The notes under the pieces: model-generated
What the model was told of the DNA's origin: nothing
Database searches by the model: none
Seen by the model: only the letters and a program-made list of their open reading frames with translations
Part shown: one piece after another, positions 28,201 to 42,500 of the stretch
How the letters are laid out: each line of letters begins with the position of its first letter
How positions within the stretch are numbered: position 1 is the stretch's first letter
Assembly (NCBI GenBank): GCA_024036415.1
Contig: JAMWET010000488.1
Span: forward strand, 372,001-436,000
Reading direction: 5' to 3'
Source of the DNA: Prochilodus magdalenae
Lineage: Eukaryota > Chordata > Actinopteri > Characiformes > Prochilodontidae
DNA length: 64,000 bases
Translations under genes and position numbers: made by a program

Positions 28201-31200
28201 TTTTATGGCTGATTATATTTATTTTTTCGCTCACATTGCATGGACATTGCATATTTTCTTTTACTTAAAATTAAACTTTATTCACTCCTTAAAGGAACAG
28301 TATGTAAGATTTGGGGGGAAATGCTATATGCTCCTTAAAGGAGCAGTATGTAAAATTTGGGGGAAAATGTTATATGCTCCTTAAAGGAGCGGTATGTAAG
28401 AGTTAGAGTAAAACGTTAATGGCTCCTTAATAAAGCAGTATGCATTATGTAGGGGGAAATGTTATTTGATTCTTAAAGGGGCAGTATGTAAGCTTTGGGG
28501 GGACCCATTAGCATAAATATTATTATTAGCATAAACGAGCCCTTCACATATACCTACGAGCAGGTCCTCTTCCAACCAAGGCAAGTTTATATCAGTAGCC
28601 CAGAACGCTGCAGTAATCCAACCACTGCTTTATCTGTTTGTGTTTTTACATTACAGTGGCAGCTTGAATTTGGTGGCACTATAGCACCAGTTTGAAGATA
28701 TGGTAAAAAGAAGAATCCTCATAGGCATGTCCTACCATAGCACATACTTACCAACAGCTCTGTGCTGAAATCTTTGCTTAGATCTACTTATCAAAAATGG
28801 CACCAGCATCTTATTCCACCATATACTTCCAGCTCAAATGCTGACTCAGCTTCAGATTTTTATTCCACCAGCTTATTGGTCGAAGTTTCCCATTCCACCT
28901 TTAAAGGTTCAGTAGTTATGGCTACTGAGTTATGGCTGAAGAATGTAACTGCAGCACCATTTAAAGTGGAAAAAAGTGGAAAAAAATATGAACAGCCTTA
29001 AAAGAGGCTGGCGTTAAATTAAACAAACTACAATGTTTTGAAAGGTTCAGTAGGTCGCAAAATGTAACCTCAACAATTTTACCTGCCCTTTAAATTCTCA
29101 AATATAAACCTGCCTATACTATTTGCATCATATGAATCAAGATGCTACACTACGTAGCAGCACAAACAGCGCAAATGCTGTTACCTGACACATTATTCTG
29201 ATCTTGGCCAGTTCCAGTCATGCATCCCTACATCTGGATACATCTGGACAAAATCAGAAAGTACTTCAACCACTTCAAGCGCTTTCTGGTGCCAAATGTT
29301 AAACACAGTGTGGAGGTGAACCCATAATGCTAAGAAGCCATGGGAGCCATTAGATCCAATGACTTCCATCGTTTAGCGAGGACCAGGTGTACCATGTTCT
29401 CTCATGATGTTACCACATTCCAAGATAAGACCGCTTAAGAGTGATTCTACACCACGATGAAGTCAGGCGCATTCCATGGCCTCTCCAGTGACCAGATCTT
29501 TATGGGAAGTTCTGGAATGCAGAGTGTGAAGTGGATTTCCACCTCCTTCATTCCTTAAAGAAAACAGACTGTCTTTCCTGCATGAAGATGGTTCAGTATC
29601 TCTCTATACACGGCTCAGGGCTTGTAGGATGACATTTAAAGAACCAAAGCTGGCACTACTACAGATTAAGTACATGACATTACTACACTCGTAAGCTGTT
29701 TTGCAATGTTCTTCATGCAGCAGTAACAGTCTTGATGTCAAGACATAGCAATTAGCTTGTTGATGTTAGGTCACTGGACTTATAATGACGATAATTTATT
29801 AAAAGCATTCTTACTGAAGAAGTAAGGGATGTACATAGAATGTATTCACTTATTAACGCATCCATTCATTTGAATACAGCAGCAATACAGCAAAGTTGCT
29901 TTACAAAGAAGCACATGTGGACGAGCAAGCTTATCTATCAAGTAGACAGAGTGCAAAAGGAATTAGGAATGCATGATCAGAATTATATTTAGAATTTGGA
30001 ATTTGCTGTTTTTGTGATGTCTTGAAAATCAACACCTAGTCAGGCTACAGGACATTAGTCCTCCCTATTCAGCAATATGTTAAATATCATTTCAGATGCA
30101 GTGCAATGCAGCTATTTAAAAAAACATTCATTTATTTATTCAATCGTTCATTCATTCACTCATTCATTCACATACAGCGCATTTCATACACTCAGTTACT
30201 TGACATAAAGGCACAAGTAAGTACAAGCAAGCCGAACAAACCTATCAAGTAGAAAACGGATGAAAGGAATAAGAGATGCATGAAGATTATAATTATACCA
30301 GTATTGTCGTGGGCTGGAGGTTACGGAACCAGCCTTGTGACCGGAGGGTCGCCGGTTCGAATCCCTGAACTGACAGTAATGACTGAGTGTGTGTGTTCAC
30401 TAGTGAGTGTGTTTGTGGGTGTTTCACTTCACGGATGGGTTAAATGCGGAGACTAAATTTCCCCACTGTGGGACTAATAAGGGGATTTAAATCAAAAATT
30501 TAAATTTAATTCTCCGCCTTGCACTTGTTTCACTGTGTTTACAACCCTCTACAAATACAGGGGTTGGACAATGAAACTGAAACACCTGGTTTTAGACCAC
30601 AATCATTTATTAGTATGGTGTAGGGCCTCCTTTTGCGGCCAATACAGCGTGATTTGGGCAGCCGTGGTTTTATGTTTTTTGGATACAATCCGGGTTAGCA
30701 CCCGAACATCCCTTTCAGACAGCTTCCTCTTGCGTCCACAGTTAATCCTGTTGGATGTGGTTCGTCCTTCTTGGTGGTATGCTGACATTACCCTGGATAC
30801 CGTGGCTCTTGATACATCACAAAGACTTGCTGTCTTGGTCACAGATGCACCAGCAAGACGCGCACCAACAGTTTGTCCTCTTTTGAACTCTGGTATGTCA
30901 CCCATAATGTTGTGTGCATTGCAGTATTTTGAGCAGAACTGTGCTCTTACCTGCTAACTGAACCTTCACACTCTGCTCTTACTGGTGCAATGTGCAATTA
31001 ATGAAGATTGGCCACCAGGCTGGTCCAATTTAGCCATGAGACCTCCCACACTAAAATGACAGGTGTTTCAGTTTCATTGTCCAACCCCTGTATATGTTTC
31101 ACTTATCTGTAATTCAGGTTCAAAATGTGATGTAGGCCAGGGCTGCCCAGTCTAATCGGCAGAAGCGCAACGTGGCTGCAGGTTTTAAGTAATTACATGT

Positions 31201-34200
31201 ATATGCCTTGGCATGGAGATGTAGAGGTTCCTAATGGTGTCCTATGATAATCCATCCCATGCAGTTTGAATGTTCTCACACAGTTCCTGCAGATTTTGTG
31301 GTAAGGGTGAGGGTGGAGTGACGCCTGGCTTTTGGACGAGTGATGTGTTACAACAAACCGTTCATTATGGCGATGACCACAGTGCTTCCGCACATAGATT
31401 TGTTAATCGTAAGCAAAAGACCTCCATGACAGTCTGGCACGACACCATTGCAGCATTTGACAATGGGGACGAGGTCCTAAAGGCGGTGGAGCCACCTTCC
31501 AATGGTGTTGGGGCACTAACAGGATGACTCATGGAGGGCATCACTGCTCGCTGAATGTTTGCAATTGTGGCTGTCAATTTGTCGGTTCCCTCTCTCTGTG
31601 GTTTGTGTCGGTCTCACAGATCCTACATGTGCTGGTGTGTGCCTTCTTCTATCCACTGCCGCCAACAGCAAGCTATGGTAGTATTCACAAGACCAATGTG
31701 GCGCACGATATGTCGATTAGACCATTCGGCTTTTTGAAGACCTATGGTGGATCCCCTAGGGTGCAACTCTTCCAAATGCTCAAACTGCATTTCTTTCAAG
31801 CTCTTATCTGAGGCATACTCAACAGGATGACCTTATGTAGTCAGTCAGGGACAGCTTTAAGGCCTGTCCTTGCTGCGATTTTAGAATAAAAAGGAAAAAC
31901 ACTGCACTTCTATGCTGTAAAATTAAACGTATCATGAACATGTCTTCACGTATCATAATTCTTTATTTTTGTCATATTGCTCACCCATACCTAGCACAAT
32001 TGCTGCATAAGGACTGGAAGGGCGAAGAGGCAAGGATAATGAGTGGCAAGACCATAAAGGACTTTAAATGCAATAAAAAGTAAAAAAAAAGAAAAAAAAA
32101 AAAGTATTATTTAAAGCAGGAAGTGGGAGGGGCTGATACATGCAGAACTCGTCGCATGTTTAAGAACTCCGCTTTCAACTGAAATATTAACAGGAAATTT
32201 CAATAACCAATATGAGCGCTGACAAAGGCTTGAACTAGCTTTTTAGCATCATTACATTTCTGGATAGGGTGATGACAGGCAGTATTGCGGAGGTGAGAGA
32301 GGGCTGATGTAGTTAGAGACATGATATGGGGTTGGAGTGAAAGTGACTCATGCAGTCCTCACCCCCTCGATTAGTCACTGCATATCATTCCCAAGCAGAA
32401 CCCCGCTCTCCTGTATATTTTCACCACGCACCTAATTCCTTTTGACTTCTACCACACCTGCAGCAGGGCCTCCATAAGGTGTTCTTAGGATTGGGACTAC
32501 TAAAGGGACATACAGCCAGATCCTGGATTGAAGCCTGTTCCATCCAGGACGGTTACCTCACCCTGTGGTCAGGAACAATAGAGCTATTGAATGGCCTTTG
32601 TGATCTTAAGGCCATCAAGTGCAGCAGTTAACTCTGCTGAGATCAATGTAAAGCACTTCCCCATTCAATGTTCCAGACATGTGGTGTGAAAGGGATGAGT
32701 CAGCCCAAACGCTTTATCCAGCAGTAGGTGTCTCTGCTGGTGCACATGGTGCAGGCCTGCTGATTGATGCAGCTTAACTGGATCTCAAGGACATCCTGAT
32801 TCAGATCGCTGCACGGTTGTCCTTGGAAAAGAGCATGTGTGACTGACGCTGAACACGCTGGAGTGAACAGCAGCAGCTCCGGGCTCCCTAACGTTAAGAG
32901 ATCTACTTGCTGTATTAGACCGAAATGAAGAGTGTAAAAAGGTGGATTGTTACGCATTCATCTGAAGAGGCAGGTCCCTTGCTTTTGATGAGAAGAGCTT
33001 GTTTTATAAGAGTAGCTTGTTGTAGAATTAATTCACTGCCCACCCCGTACAATCCATATACCAAGACCAAAACAGAACACTTGGAATTCACTGTTTTTGT
33101 AATATGTTGTGTGACCAGTACCTAGTCAGTCTACAGGAAATTGGCCCTACCAGCTCAGACTGCTGTTTCGGGCTGCAATACAGGGCAGCCAATCAGAAAA
33201 CAGAGATCCTTTATATAATCAGGCTTAAATGCTCAGTAATAAAACAAGATCTATGTTTAATTGTTAAATTCTCCTAATATATAATAAATAATATATAAAA
33301 TATAAAATATATAATATATGTATAATATATAAAAAAGGATGGTAAATGGTAAAATTATAAATTCAGTCATGTTTTTGGTTCTTAACACCACATAAATATA
33401 AAGGGGACTTCAGTGGAAAACACACAAAAAAAAGTTATGGGTTCTTTAAAATTGGCTGTCATCAATTAAAATATGTATTTATAATATTAATAATATTTAA
33501 AACATATTTGAAAAAAAGTAAGTTAAGTAAAAGTTTTTTCCGGGTGTTTTAGGAGCGGGTTCATGGGAGAACGAATATGAATCGATCATGTCACAAATCT
33601 ACCCTAAAACAGTGCAAATGTGCTGGTAGCGCTGCAAAACTCAAGGCAAGTAAGTCATGTTATATCATGGTAACCATGTCATAACTTCAAGATAGCGACT
33701 AGGGTTGGGGGAAACCTTTGAATTGTCTAATCACAGTGAAACATATAATATATAATCCTATACATTCTTTTCCCTCAAACCTGTATTGGCTTCTTTGTCA
33801 TTTTGCCCACTCATACCTAGCATGTTTGCTAAAAGAGGATTGAAGTGAGAGGAATGTAAGAATTATATATATATACACAGGGGTTGGACAATGAAACTGA
33901 AACACCTGGTTTTAGACCACAATCATTTATTAGTATGGTGTAGGGCCTCCTTTTGCGGCCAATACAGCGTCATTTGGGCAGCCGTGGTTTTATGTTTTTT
34001 GGATACAATCCGGGTTAGCACCCGAACATCCCTTTCAGACAGCTTCCTCTTGCGTCCACAGTTAATCCTGTTGGATGTGGTTCGTCCTTCTTGGTGGTAT
34101 GCTGACATTACTCTGGATACCGTGGCTCTTGATACATCACAAAGACATGCTGTCTTGGTCACAGATACGCCAGCAAGACGTGCACCAACAATCTGTCCTC

Positions 34201-37200
34201 TTTTGAACTCTGGTATGTCACCCATAATGTTGTGTGCATTGCAGTATTTTGAGCAGAACTGTGCTCTTACCTGCTAACTGAACCTTCACACTCTGCTCTT
34301 ACTGGTGCAATGTGCAATTAATGAAGATTGGCCACCAGGCTGGTCCAATTTAGCCATGAGACCTCCCACACTAAAATGACAGGTGTTTCAGTTTCATTGT
34401 CCAACCCCTGTATATAAAACATAATTTTTTATAAAATATGTATTGGCTAATATTCAGGTTTTAGTACTGTTTTAGTATCAGAATATAAATACTGTGATAT
34501 TGATATGATGACATCTTTAATTGAATCAGTTCTAAATGATCAGCTGTTGAATCTGAGTCTTACTTCAGAGCACTAATACAGATGGTCGGTATTTTAAATA
34601 TGGTGGTTTTACAGCACATTGATTTTCTATTTTTGGATGCCACAATAAGTAGAATGGTGTAATTATTTAGAACATGCTTCACGGTCAATGACATGTTGGA
34701 AAATCTGGACAGCATCTATCAGATAAGCATCTATCAGTGAAATGTTGTGTAGACAGTTATTAGCATCAAGGGACGCTGCTCACCGCATCTCTGCATACCC
34801 AATAGCCTCCCACGCAACTCCACCCCATCTCCCTCCGCTCCTCCTCCCATGCAAACACTGTCAGTGGATAAGTTTAATCGTCCCTGTAGACCACTGCCTG
34901 CTTGGCGAGACGTGGAGAGGGAACAGCATAATAACTCAGATGTAAGCGGTGCTAATCGTACCTCACAGTTTCATGTAAGCAAGGTTCTTTAGATGTACCA
35001 TAGAGACGTGCTGACATTTACGGTATTTAGCTGACGCTCTTATCCAGAGCGACTTACAAGGTTAATCATTTTACAAGTAGGCCAGTGTAGTGTAAGGAGT
35101 CTAGCCTACAGACTCTTATTGGTGTAGCACAGCATAGTCACTGAGCCCGGGATTCGAACCCCAGTCTCCCACGTGAGGTGGTGGCTACTTGGCGGGTAGT
35201 GATGTTATCCGCTGAGCTACACCAACCACCTCGACATGGTAATCATGGGCCGATGCCAATGCTAGATGCCAACAGGACTAAGACTGGCTAAACGGGCCCA
35301 GCACAGACAATGCTAAATGTTGTTCCACATCATAATGTCTACAAGCTGGCTTCTTCTTAGGACATCTTTGTGCCCATTCTCAAGTTCCTTAATGTAACTG
35401 CTGCACCTTTTACAATAATATGCCATGTTTCAGTCACAGGTGACTATTATTTTATGTGGTGAGCTTATGTTACTTTAGTAAGGTACAGCTTAGTATTAGC
35501 TACACAGTAATAGCCAGAAACCAGAGAAAGATAGGCGTGTCCTTCAACAGATCGATGAAACTGAAAAAATCTTTTGAATTCTTAGTTAAATTCATCACAC
35601 TTTTTTATACAACAGTTATTCTTCAGCACAGCTTTCATAAATGGGACATTCTAAACATTATCTTGAATAACGTAACAGTACAATGTGTTGCAGCACACCA
35701 TAATGCAAATATGTATCATTCAGAGGAGTAATAGAAGCTGCATTCTGTAAATTATGCCATCTAACAAAACCGCTTGACTGAAGGTTGGAAACAGCTTAAA
35801 CTGTGCTGGTAACATCAGTCATATTCAGTATGTCACACTCCCAATTCTCAATAGAAGATATTGCATTGAACAATGAGAACAGTCATCATTTTTCTTCATT
35901 CAGCTGTAGTTTGAATACTGTAGTGGTGGACACACTATTGTGATAATTGGACTCCTGTTTTTCCATGACAATCAATTCTTACATTCTGAAATACATGCAG
36001 TTGAACTCCCACCCTGCACCATCAGCAAAAACCCATTTTCACACCTGATCTGAACGGAGAAAGATGGAGGAGTTCTTCTGCAGTCACCGAATGCCTCCAA
36101 TCTCACAACCAGACTGCCTCAGAGGGCTAGCACTAATTGCTTCAAAAAACCCATTACCACACTACATCGGGTACTAATTCAAAAGGCCAAGCCTCTGTAA
36201 GTGCAAGGCTGTGAGTGTGAGCACAGTGTAGCGGATGGGAGGGGAGTAGGAGGTATTCCTAGCGGACACACTAGAAGGTTCTGTAGCAAAAAGCCTTCAT
36301 GTTCTTCATCTCCCTCTTGAGAGCTGGATCTTGGCTATGCAAGCGTGCCACAGAGCTTTATTTAATAGGAGCTGAAAGACAGTGTCATGACACTCCAATC
36401 TGATGTCATTAATGCATTACTCATTTATATGATTACGTTTTTCTTTTCCAGTGATGCTGAAATTGTTAAAGCCAACATTCAGAGACAAAATCAAACTCAT
36501 GGGAATGTCACTGACCTCATTAAAAAAGACTAGGGTGTAATGGCTAACTTGGACAAAGTACCACACGCCAGCACATGGGGAATGATGAACGAATGCATCA
36601 TGGTACTGACAGCATTGATCTGTAATGAATTTGGAACATTGTGTACAGGAAGTAACAGTGAAAGACAGACGACTGAGATTTCGTTAGGATGGTCCCACCT
36701 AAGTTGACTAATCAGGCGTAGGGTTGTTGGTTATTTCTGTTTATTTTCTCGTTTCTTTTCCGTTCCTTCTTTCTGTATGCAGTTATTTGGATACTATGGT
36801 TGGTACTATGGATATATGTGCTAATTCAAAGTTGGACAAAGTAGGCACCATGTCATTTAATAACTAATTTTTAATCTTTTTTTCCCCCAAACGTGTTGTT
36901 TATGTACATTGGTCATACAGCCCTGTGGAAATTGCAGGGCACAGTGTGGTGTAAAATGTGTAAAGATGACTGTAAGACAGTGGATTGGACATTCCGCCAA
37001 CTGCATGTACACATAAACTGAACCACAAACTGTATTTAAAATTTAATAGCATCATCTAAACAATATTATGACTATGTTGCATGCTTTTACAATGTTACTT
37101 ATTTGGGCCTTTTCAGGCCTTTTGGTCCACCCAGAGATTTTGGCACTCATTTGAACAGCCTTTTCGGAGGGGCCGGTTCGATTCCCTAGCCTACAGTAAC

Positions 37201-39470
37201 GATATCAACCATGGTTAAGTGTGCTCAAATGCCCCCTCATTACTTCATGGATGATCTTGACAGTGTTGTTTTATTTCATAAAATGGGGTTTTAAAATAGT
37301 ATGGGCACGAGATTTGCTATACAAACATAAAAGGCTTATTGAATAAATGGTTCATGGTTAGTGACACTTTTCTGTGATGCTTTCTATGTGCTATATATGT
37401 GCGGTGTAGTGTCTGCTACCCAAAAGCTTCTCATCCAGTGTGAGGTAGCTATTAGTCAGCCGTAATGGTCTTTGTTTTAGCTCTATTTTTCCTGTGCTTC
37501 CTGCTAAATAGATAAGAATCTCTGAGCAAAACATAAGAAACAGATTCTACACTACCCTCTGCTGGAACACAGAGTCTAGACTAGATGTGACATACAATAT
37601 GAGAATGAATAACATCAGAGAAAGGCTAACATCCATATTAAAAATCCCTAGCATCCGTAGTATCCTTAATATCCCTAGAGCTGTAATAGGTTCCAACAGT
37701 GAGTAAACATGGTCAGCTTAAACAGGAGCTGATTTTAAAACAGGCTAATGCCTAATATCATACTGATCAACCTCATCAACACCGACACAAGCTGCACAAC
37801 GAAGTCATGACCTGGTGGTGTTCTGGATCATCTGTGGTCTGTACCAAGCTCAGCAATGCTGTGCTCTCTGGGATACCACTGTAGGAACAGTCTGCATCTT
37901 ATCACTAATGATATGCAGAGCAGCCCACCAGTGTGTATCAGCTGATGACACAAGACACCTGATAGCCGTGTGGGAAGACAAAATAGGAGAAGAGAAGAGA
38001 AGAGAAGAGAAGAGAAGAGAAGAGAAGAGAAGAGAAGAGAAGAGAAGAGAAGAGAAGAGAAGAGAAGAAGCGAGAAGAGAAGGAGCGAGAAGAGAAGAAG
38101 CGAGAAGAGAAGAGAAGAGAAGAGAAGAGAGAAGAAGAGAAGAGAAGAAGCATTTCCCAGCTAATCAAAAACTGGGCCACTGCAGAGCGAGAGAGGTGGC
38201 GTTATGGCTGAAAAAAGATACTGTCCCCGTGACTTACATCAAATATAGCTGAACGATACTGTTACTGAGCCTCAGTCTCTGCTGCTGCTGTTTCCAAGGT
38301 GGGGCAGAAACGCAGTACATGGTGCCTATTCTGGCAGTTCACTGAAGAGCTAGGGATCGTCTGTTGATGATCCCTATAATCACCTGATCATGTTCTGCAC
38401 TGAACTGCAGGGCAGAAATAACAGCTTATACTTTATGATTTTTATATATAAAGTGGCCTTCACACAATACAGTGAATAATATCAAATTAAAACACAATTC
38501 TCTTTTAAGTAATCATTTTATTGTTTTCTTTATCATTTTCTTTTCTTCTTCAACAACCCTACTGCTGACTCACAATTGACATCTGTCTCAGATGACTCAC
38601 CCTGAAATACCAGTATACTCCCATGGTATTCCAACCACAGCAGCAAATTTAGAGAAAGTGGCTTCTAAGAGTAAGGAAATTAAGAACTTATTAATTGTTT
38701 ACTGTATTATAGATGACTTTTTTGCTCAGTCATGATATCTGCCTAAAGGACCATGTTCAGCCAGTGCAGCCCAACAGCTACACCTCTATGAACAGGTACT
38801 AATTAGGGGATGATGCAAACGATACCCAGTTATATCAATACCATTACCATAATACTAATGGTTCCACTTTTGAATAAAACATATTAAGTAGGCACTTAAT
38901 GATATATATATATATATATATACAGGGGTTGGACAATGAAACTGAAACACCTGTCATTTTAGTGTGGGAGGTCTCATGGCTAAATTGGACCAGCCTATTG
39001 GGCCAAATCTTCTTAATTTGCACATTGCACCAGTAAAGAGCATGAGTGTGAAGGTTCAGTTAGCAGGTAAGAGCACAGTTTCTGCTCAAAATACTGCAAT
39101 GCACACAACATTATGGGTGACATACCAGAGTTCAAAAGAGGACCAAATTGCTGGTGTGCAACGTCTTGCTGGGCGCATCTGTGACCAAGACAGCAAGTCT
39201 TTGTGCTGTATCAAGAGCCACGGTATCCAGGGTAATGTCAGCATACCACAAGAAGGACGAACCTCCACCAGCATCACGTAGTGACCTGGCCACTGTCCTG
39301 CAAGAAGAATTGCTTAAAATCCCTCTGACCACTGTGCAGGACGCAGTATATGTCATTACCAAGACGAACTGACGCTGTATTGGCCGCAAAAGAAGGCCCT
39401 ACACCATACTAATAAATGACTGTGGTCTAAAACCTGGTGTTTCAGTTTCATTGTCCAACCCCTGTGTGTG

Positions 39471-39505
<35 letters not shown>

Positions 39506-42500
39506 TTACTATAATGTCATTTGTATAACTACATTTAAGTAAAACTCTTTATTGTGCAAAACACACAGACTCAGATAGAGGGCTGATAATCTGAAAGCTA
39601 AACTGATGAATAATCTGGACTAACATTAACTAATACTGAAACTGACTACACACTGGGAGAAAGGTGTTGGATCCGCCATTGAGGCTCTTGTAAGTGTGTT
39701 TTATATTATTTATATGCTGCATTAGTTCATGTATTTGTGTAATATCAGTAAACCAGTAGCTCAGAAAGAATTCCAACTGGTTAATCACCCACTACCTGCT
39801 TTTCCATACTGCCTTTACAAATGTTGCCAAGAGCATTTTTGCTAGTTGTTGTTCACATTACCCAGTTTTTATTATTTGTACATTCGCGTGCATGCTATTG
39901 GTCATAAATCAGTTTCAGGTATTGGTATCCCCATCACCTGAGCCAATATTGCCACTCTTAATTCCCAGCCATAAGCTCTACGTAACGTAGTTCGCATCAT
40001 GACTTACTATGATACTTATAACACATCTAGACAAAGCCAGAATCAAATCACTGAGCAAATCCCACTGAACAACTACTAGCAGGTCTACTACCAGAGACCT
40101 CTAATTGTTTATTACAGACAGAAATTTCACCTTCGGCGTTGTCACTCATTCTGTGCCCTCCAAGCTGCAGCATCCAGTGACTAAAGCATATCGTGGGCTG
40201 AACAAGAAAGAATTCGCTTGTATTGTGTGGGGAGGTTCTGATAGCTGAGCATGTTTGTTAAAGGGGCTCATTAATCTGCATACACATGCACACACACACA
40301 CACACACACATACACATACACACTTCTCAGGTTCCACTGCTGACAACGTCATCGAACTGCGAAAAACGCAAGGCATCCTCTAAAAGTGATTTTGCTGCTT
40401 TCTGCTCCATCTGAGGGGCACGCTGCCACCCTTTCCTGAGGGAATGAGTTCAGCACAGTTCCACATGAATGGGAGAGAGGCCTCCAAATACAGATCCAAT
40501 GAGGTCACAGAGAGCTCTTGCAAAAGACACACATTTTCCCTCTCATACACACACGCTCTGCAGGAGATGGTAATTTTCTTCACAGTGGGAGGGGACGTTC
40601 AGTGTGTTACAGATTAGGGAGAATCAAAGATGCGTGTGTGCGCACATGGGTGTGTGTTTGGAGATTTTCGAGGCATAAATACAAATATTTGCAAACGGCT
40701 TACGCTTCTCAATATGTAGCTTATCTGTTAAAATCCCATTAATAATATCAATTAATGCAACAGTTAGACTGCTAGGGGTCTCCCTGTGCGTATTAGCAGA
40801 CATTGCTATTGTCCCGAGGCTTATAAAGGAATAGGCTGACAAAACGTGACAATATGATGGGAATCCAGTAGCCAGGCAGCCACTGATTTTCATTTATTAT
40901 TAGCAACATTAGCTTTATTGGCTAAACAGTTATTTTGAAGTCATAGACTTGCTGTAAACAGGTTAGGCTAACAGGGATTATAGACATTAATTTGTAATAA
41001 TAAATGCAGGGGTGGGTAACATGGAAAAAAGGGTGGAAATTGTGGCTTTTCGGTGGAAAGAGTGAACTGACGCTCGTTTTCCAAACCAAAGACAAAACAG
41101 GAAATGTGTAAGATTTCAGTTAAAGTGTGAAAGAGCACATCACCAAAGAGCATTTCCAAAAGAAGAACCGTTTAACCAAACTTAAAAATTGCCACTGAGG
41201 CTAGCATCGATGCTGCTATGGCGAGTCAGCAGTTTGGCTGAATACCCGGAGGTATTTTGCATATGGGTTGTAGGCCAGTTGCCAATATTGTAGGCCAGGA
41301 CTAAACAGAGACCAGATGCCACTATTAGCATAATTAACCAATGAGCACAAAGTAATCTGCGTAATGTTAAATGATGGCATTTTCATTCAGTATTAGCAAC
41401 ATTAGCTTTTTGTAGGTCTCCTGTAACTAAGCCAGGCTAACAGAGAACAGAAGCCAACAACCACCAATTACCAAGACGTTATCTGCGTTAGGCTAAATGA
41501 TGGCTATTTGCTTTAACTGATTATAAGTAACCTTACCTTTTTAAACTTATGGCCTATTACAGACATGCTAATGTGGCCACAAGTAAAATGCAAACCGCCA
41601 AATAGCTGCTAATTAGCTTGAAGTACTATGCCTAAATGATAATATAATGATGACAGCTATCTGTTTTCATTTATCATTAGTTACAGTCACTCTTTTGACT
41701 AAGCAATTGCTTCTGCAGTTTACCTGTTGCAACAATGTCAGGCTAACAGTGCACAACAACCACTAGCATAATGTCATATATCTTTTATTTATAATCAGAA
41801 ACTTTCTAGACTGAACAATTCCTATTGCAATGAGCCTGTTGAAATAATGCTATGCTAACAGTGAATGGAAACTGGCAATCGATTAGCCTGAAGTCAGCTA
41901 CAAAATGCTACAGCTATTTATTCTCACTCTCATTATTGGCAAAATGAACAATTTATTAAGCCTATTGAAAACATAATATGACTAACAGCAAGCATGGCTA
42001 GCACGGAAGCAGCAGCTATCGAATGACCACATGCTGTCATTAGCAAAGCGCTAAGTGGCTAATTCGTTAACAGCAACATAAGCTTTTCTGACTGGACTGT
42101 TCTTTGAAGCTGCAGTTTGCCTGTTGCTTAATCTAATTGTGCTGCATCCTCAGAAATCTTCACAGGGCTAATGAACAGAATACAATTAAAGTGTCATTCA
42201 TTATGCACAAATGTGTCATCTGGCATTTTATTAGCTAGGATGTTCCATTTCTGAATGGTACTAAATGAACCAAAAAAAAGATTTGGAATTGCTACCTGAT
42301 AACAGACGCCAGCAGTGGCAAGACACGCACGTCTAATGGATTCAATTACTACAGTTCTAGAAGAATCTCTAAAGGTCACAAACATGCCAACAAGAGAGTT
42401 AGTATGCTATTCTTAAGCGTGTAACAGCACATTATGGCATAATACATCACAGCTCTCAGTAATCAGAGTAATCAGTTTTAAAATAAATACTTTTAAACGA

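Noticed and set aside
30354..30365. Possible true tRNA gene (B box present)
   Set aside because: No intact cloverleaf or acceptor stem; the following SINE body and tail show it is a tRNA-derived SINE.
30603..30905. Functional gene in the 100-codon Tc1 helix-turn-helix frame
   Set aside because: It keeps only the DNA-binding part, lacks the catalytic DDE core, and is bounded by MITE ends; a domesticated repressor role cannot be supported from this alone.
37815..38252. 145-codon frame with RREEKRREEK repeats
   Set aside because: Translation of the purine pentanucleotide array; the start and end regions have no recognisable protein.
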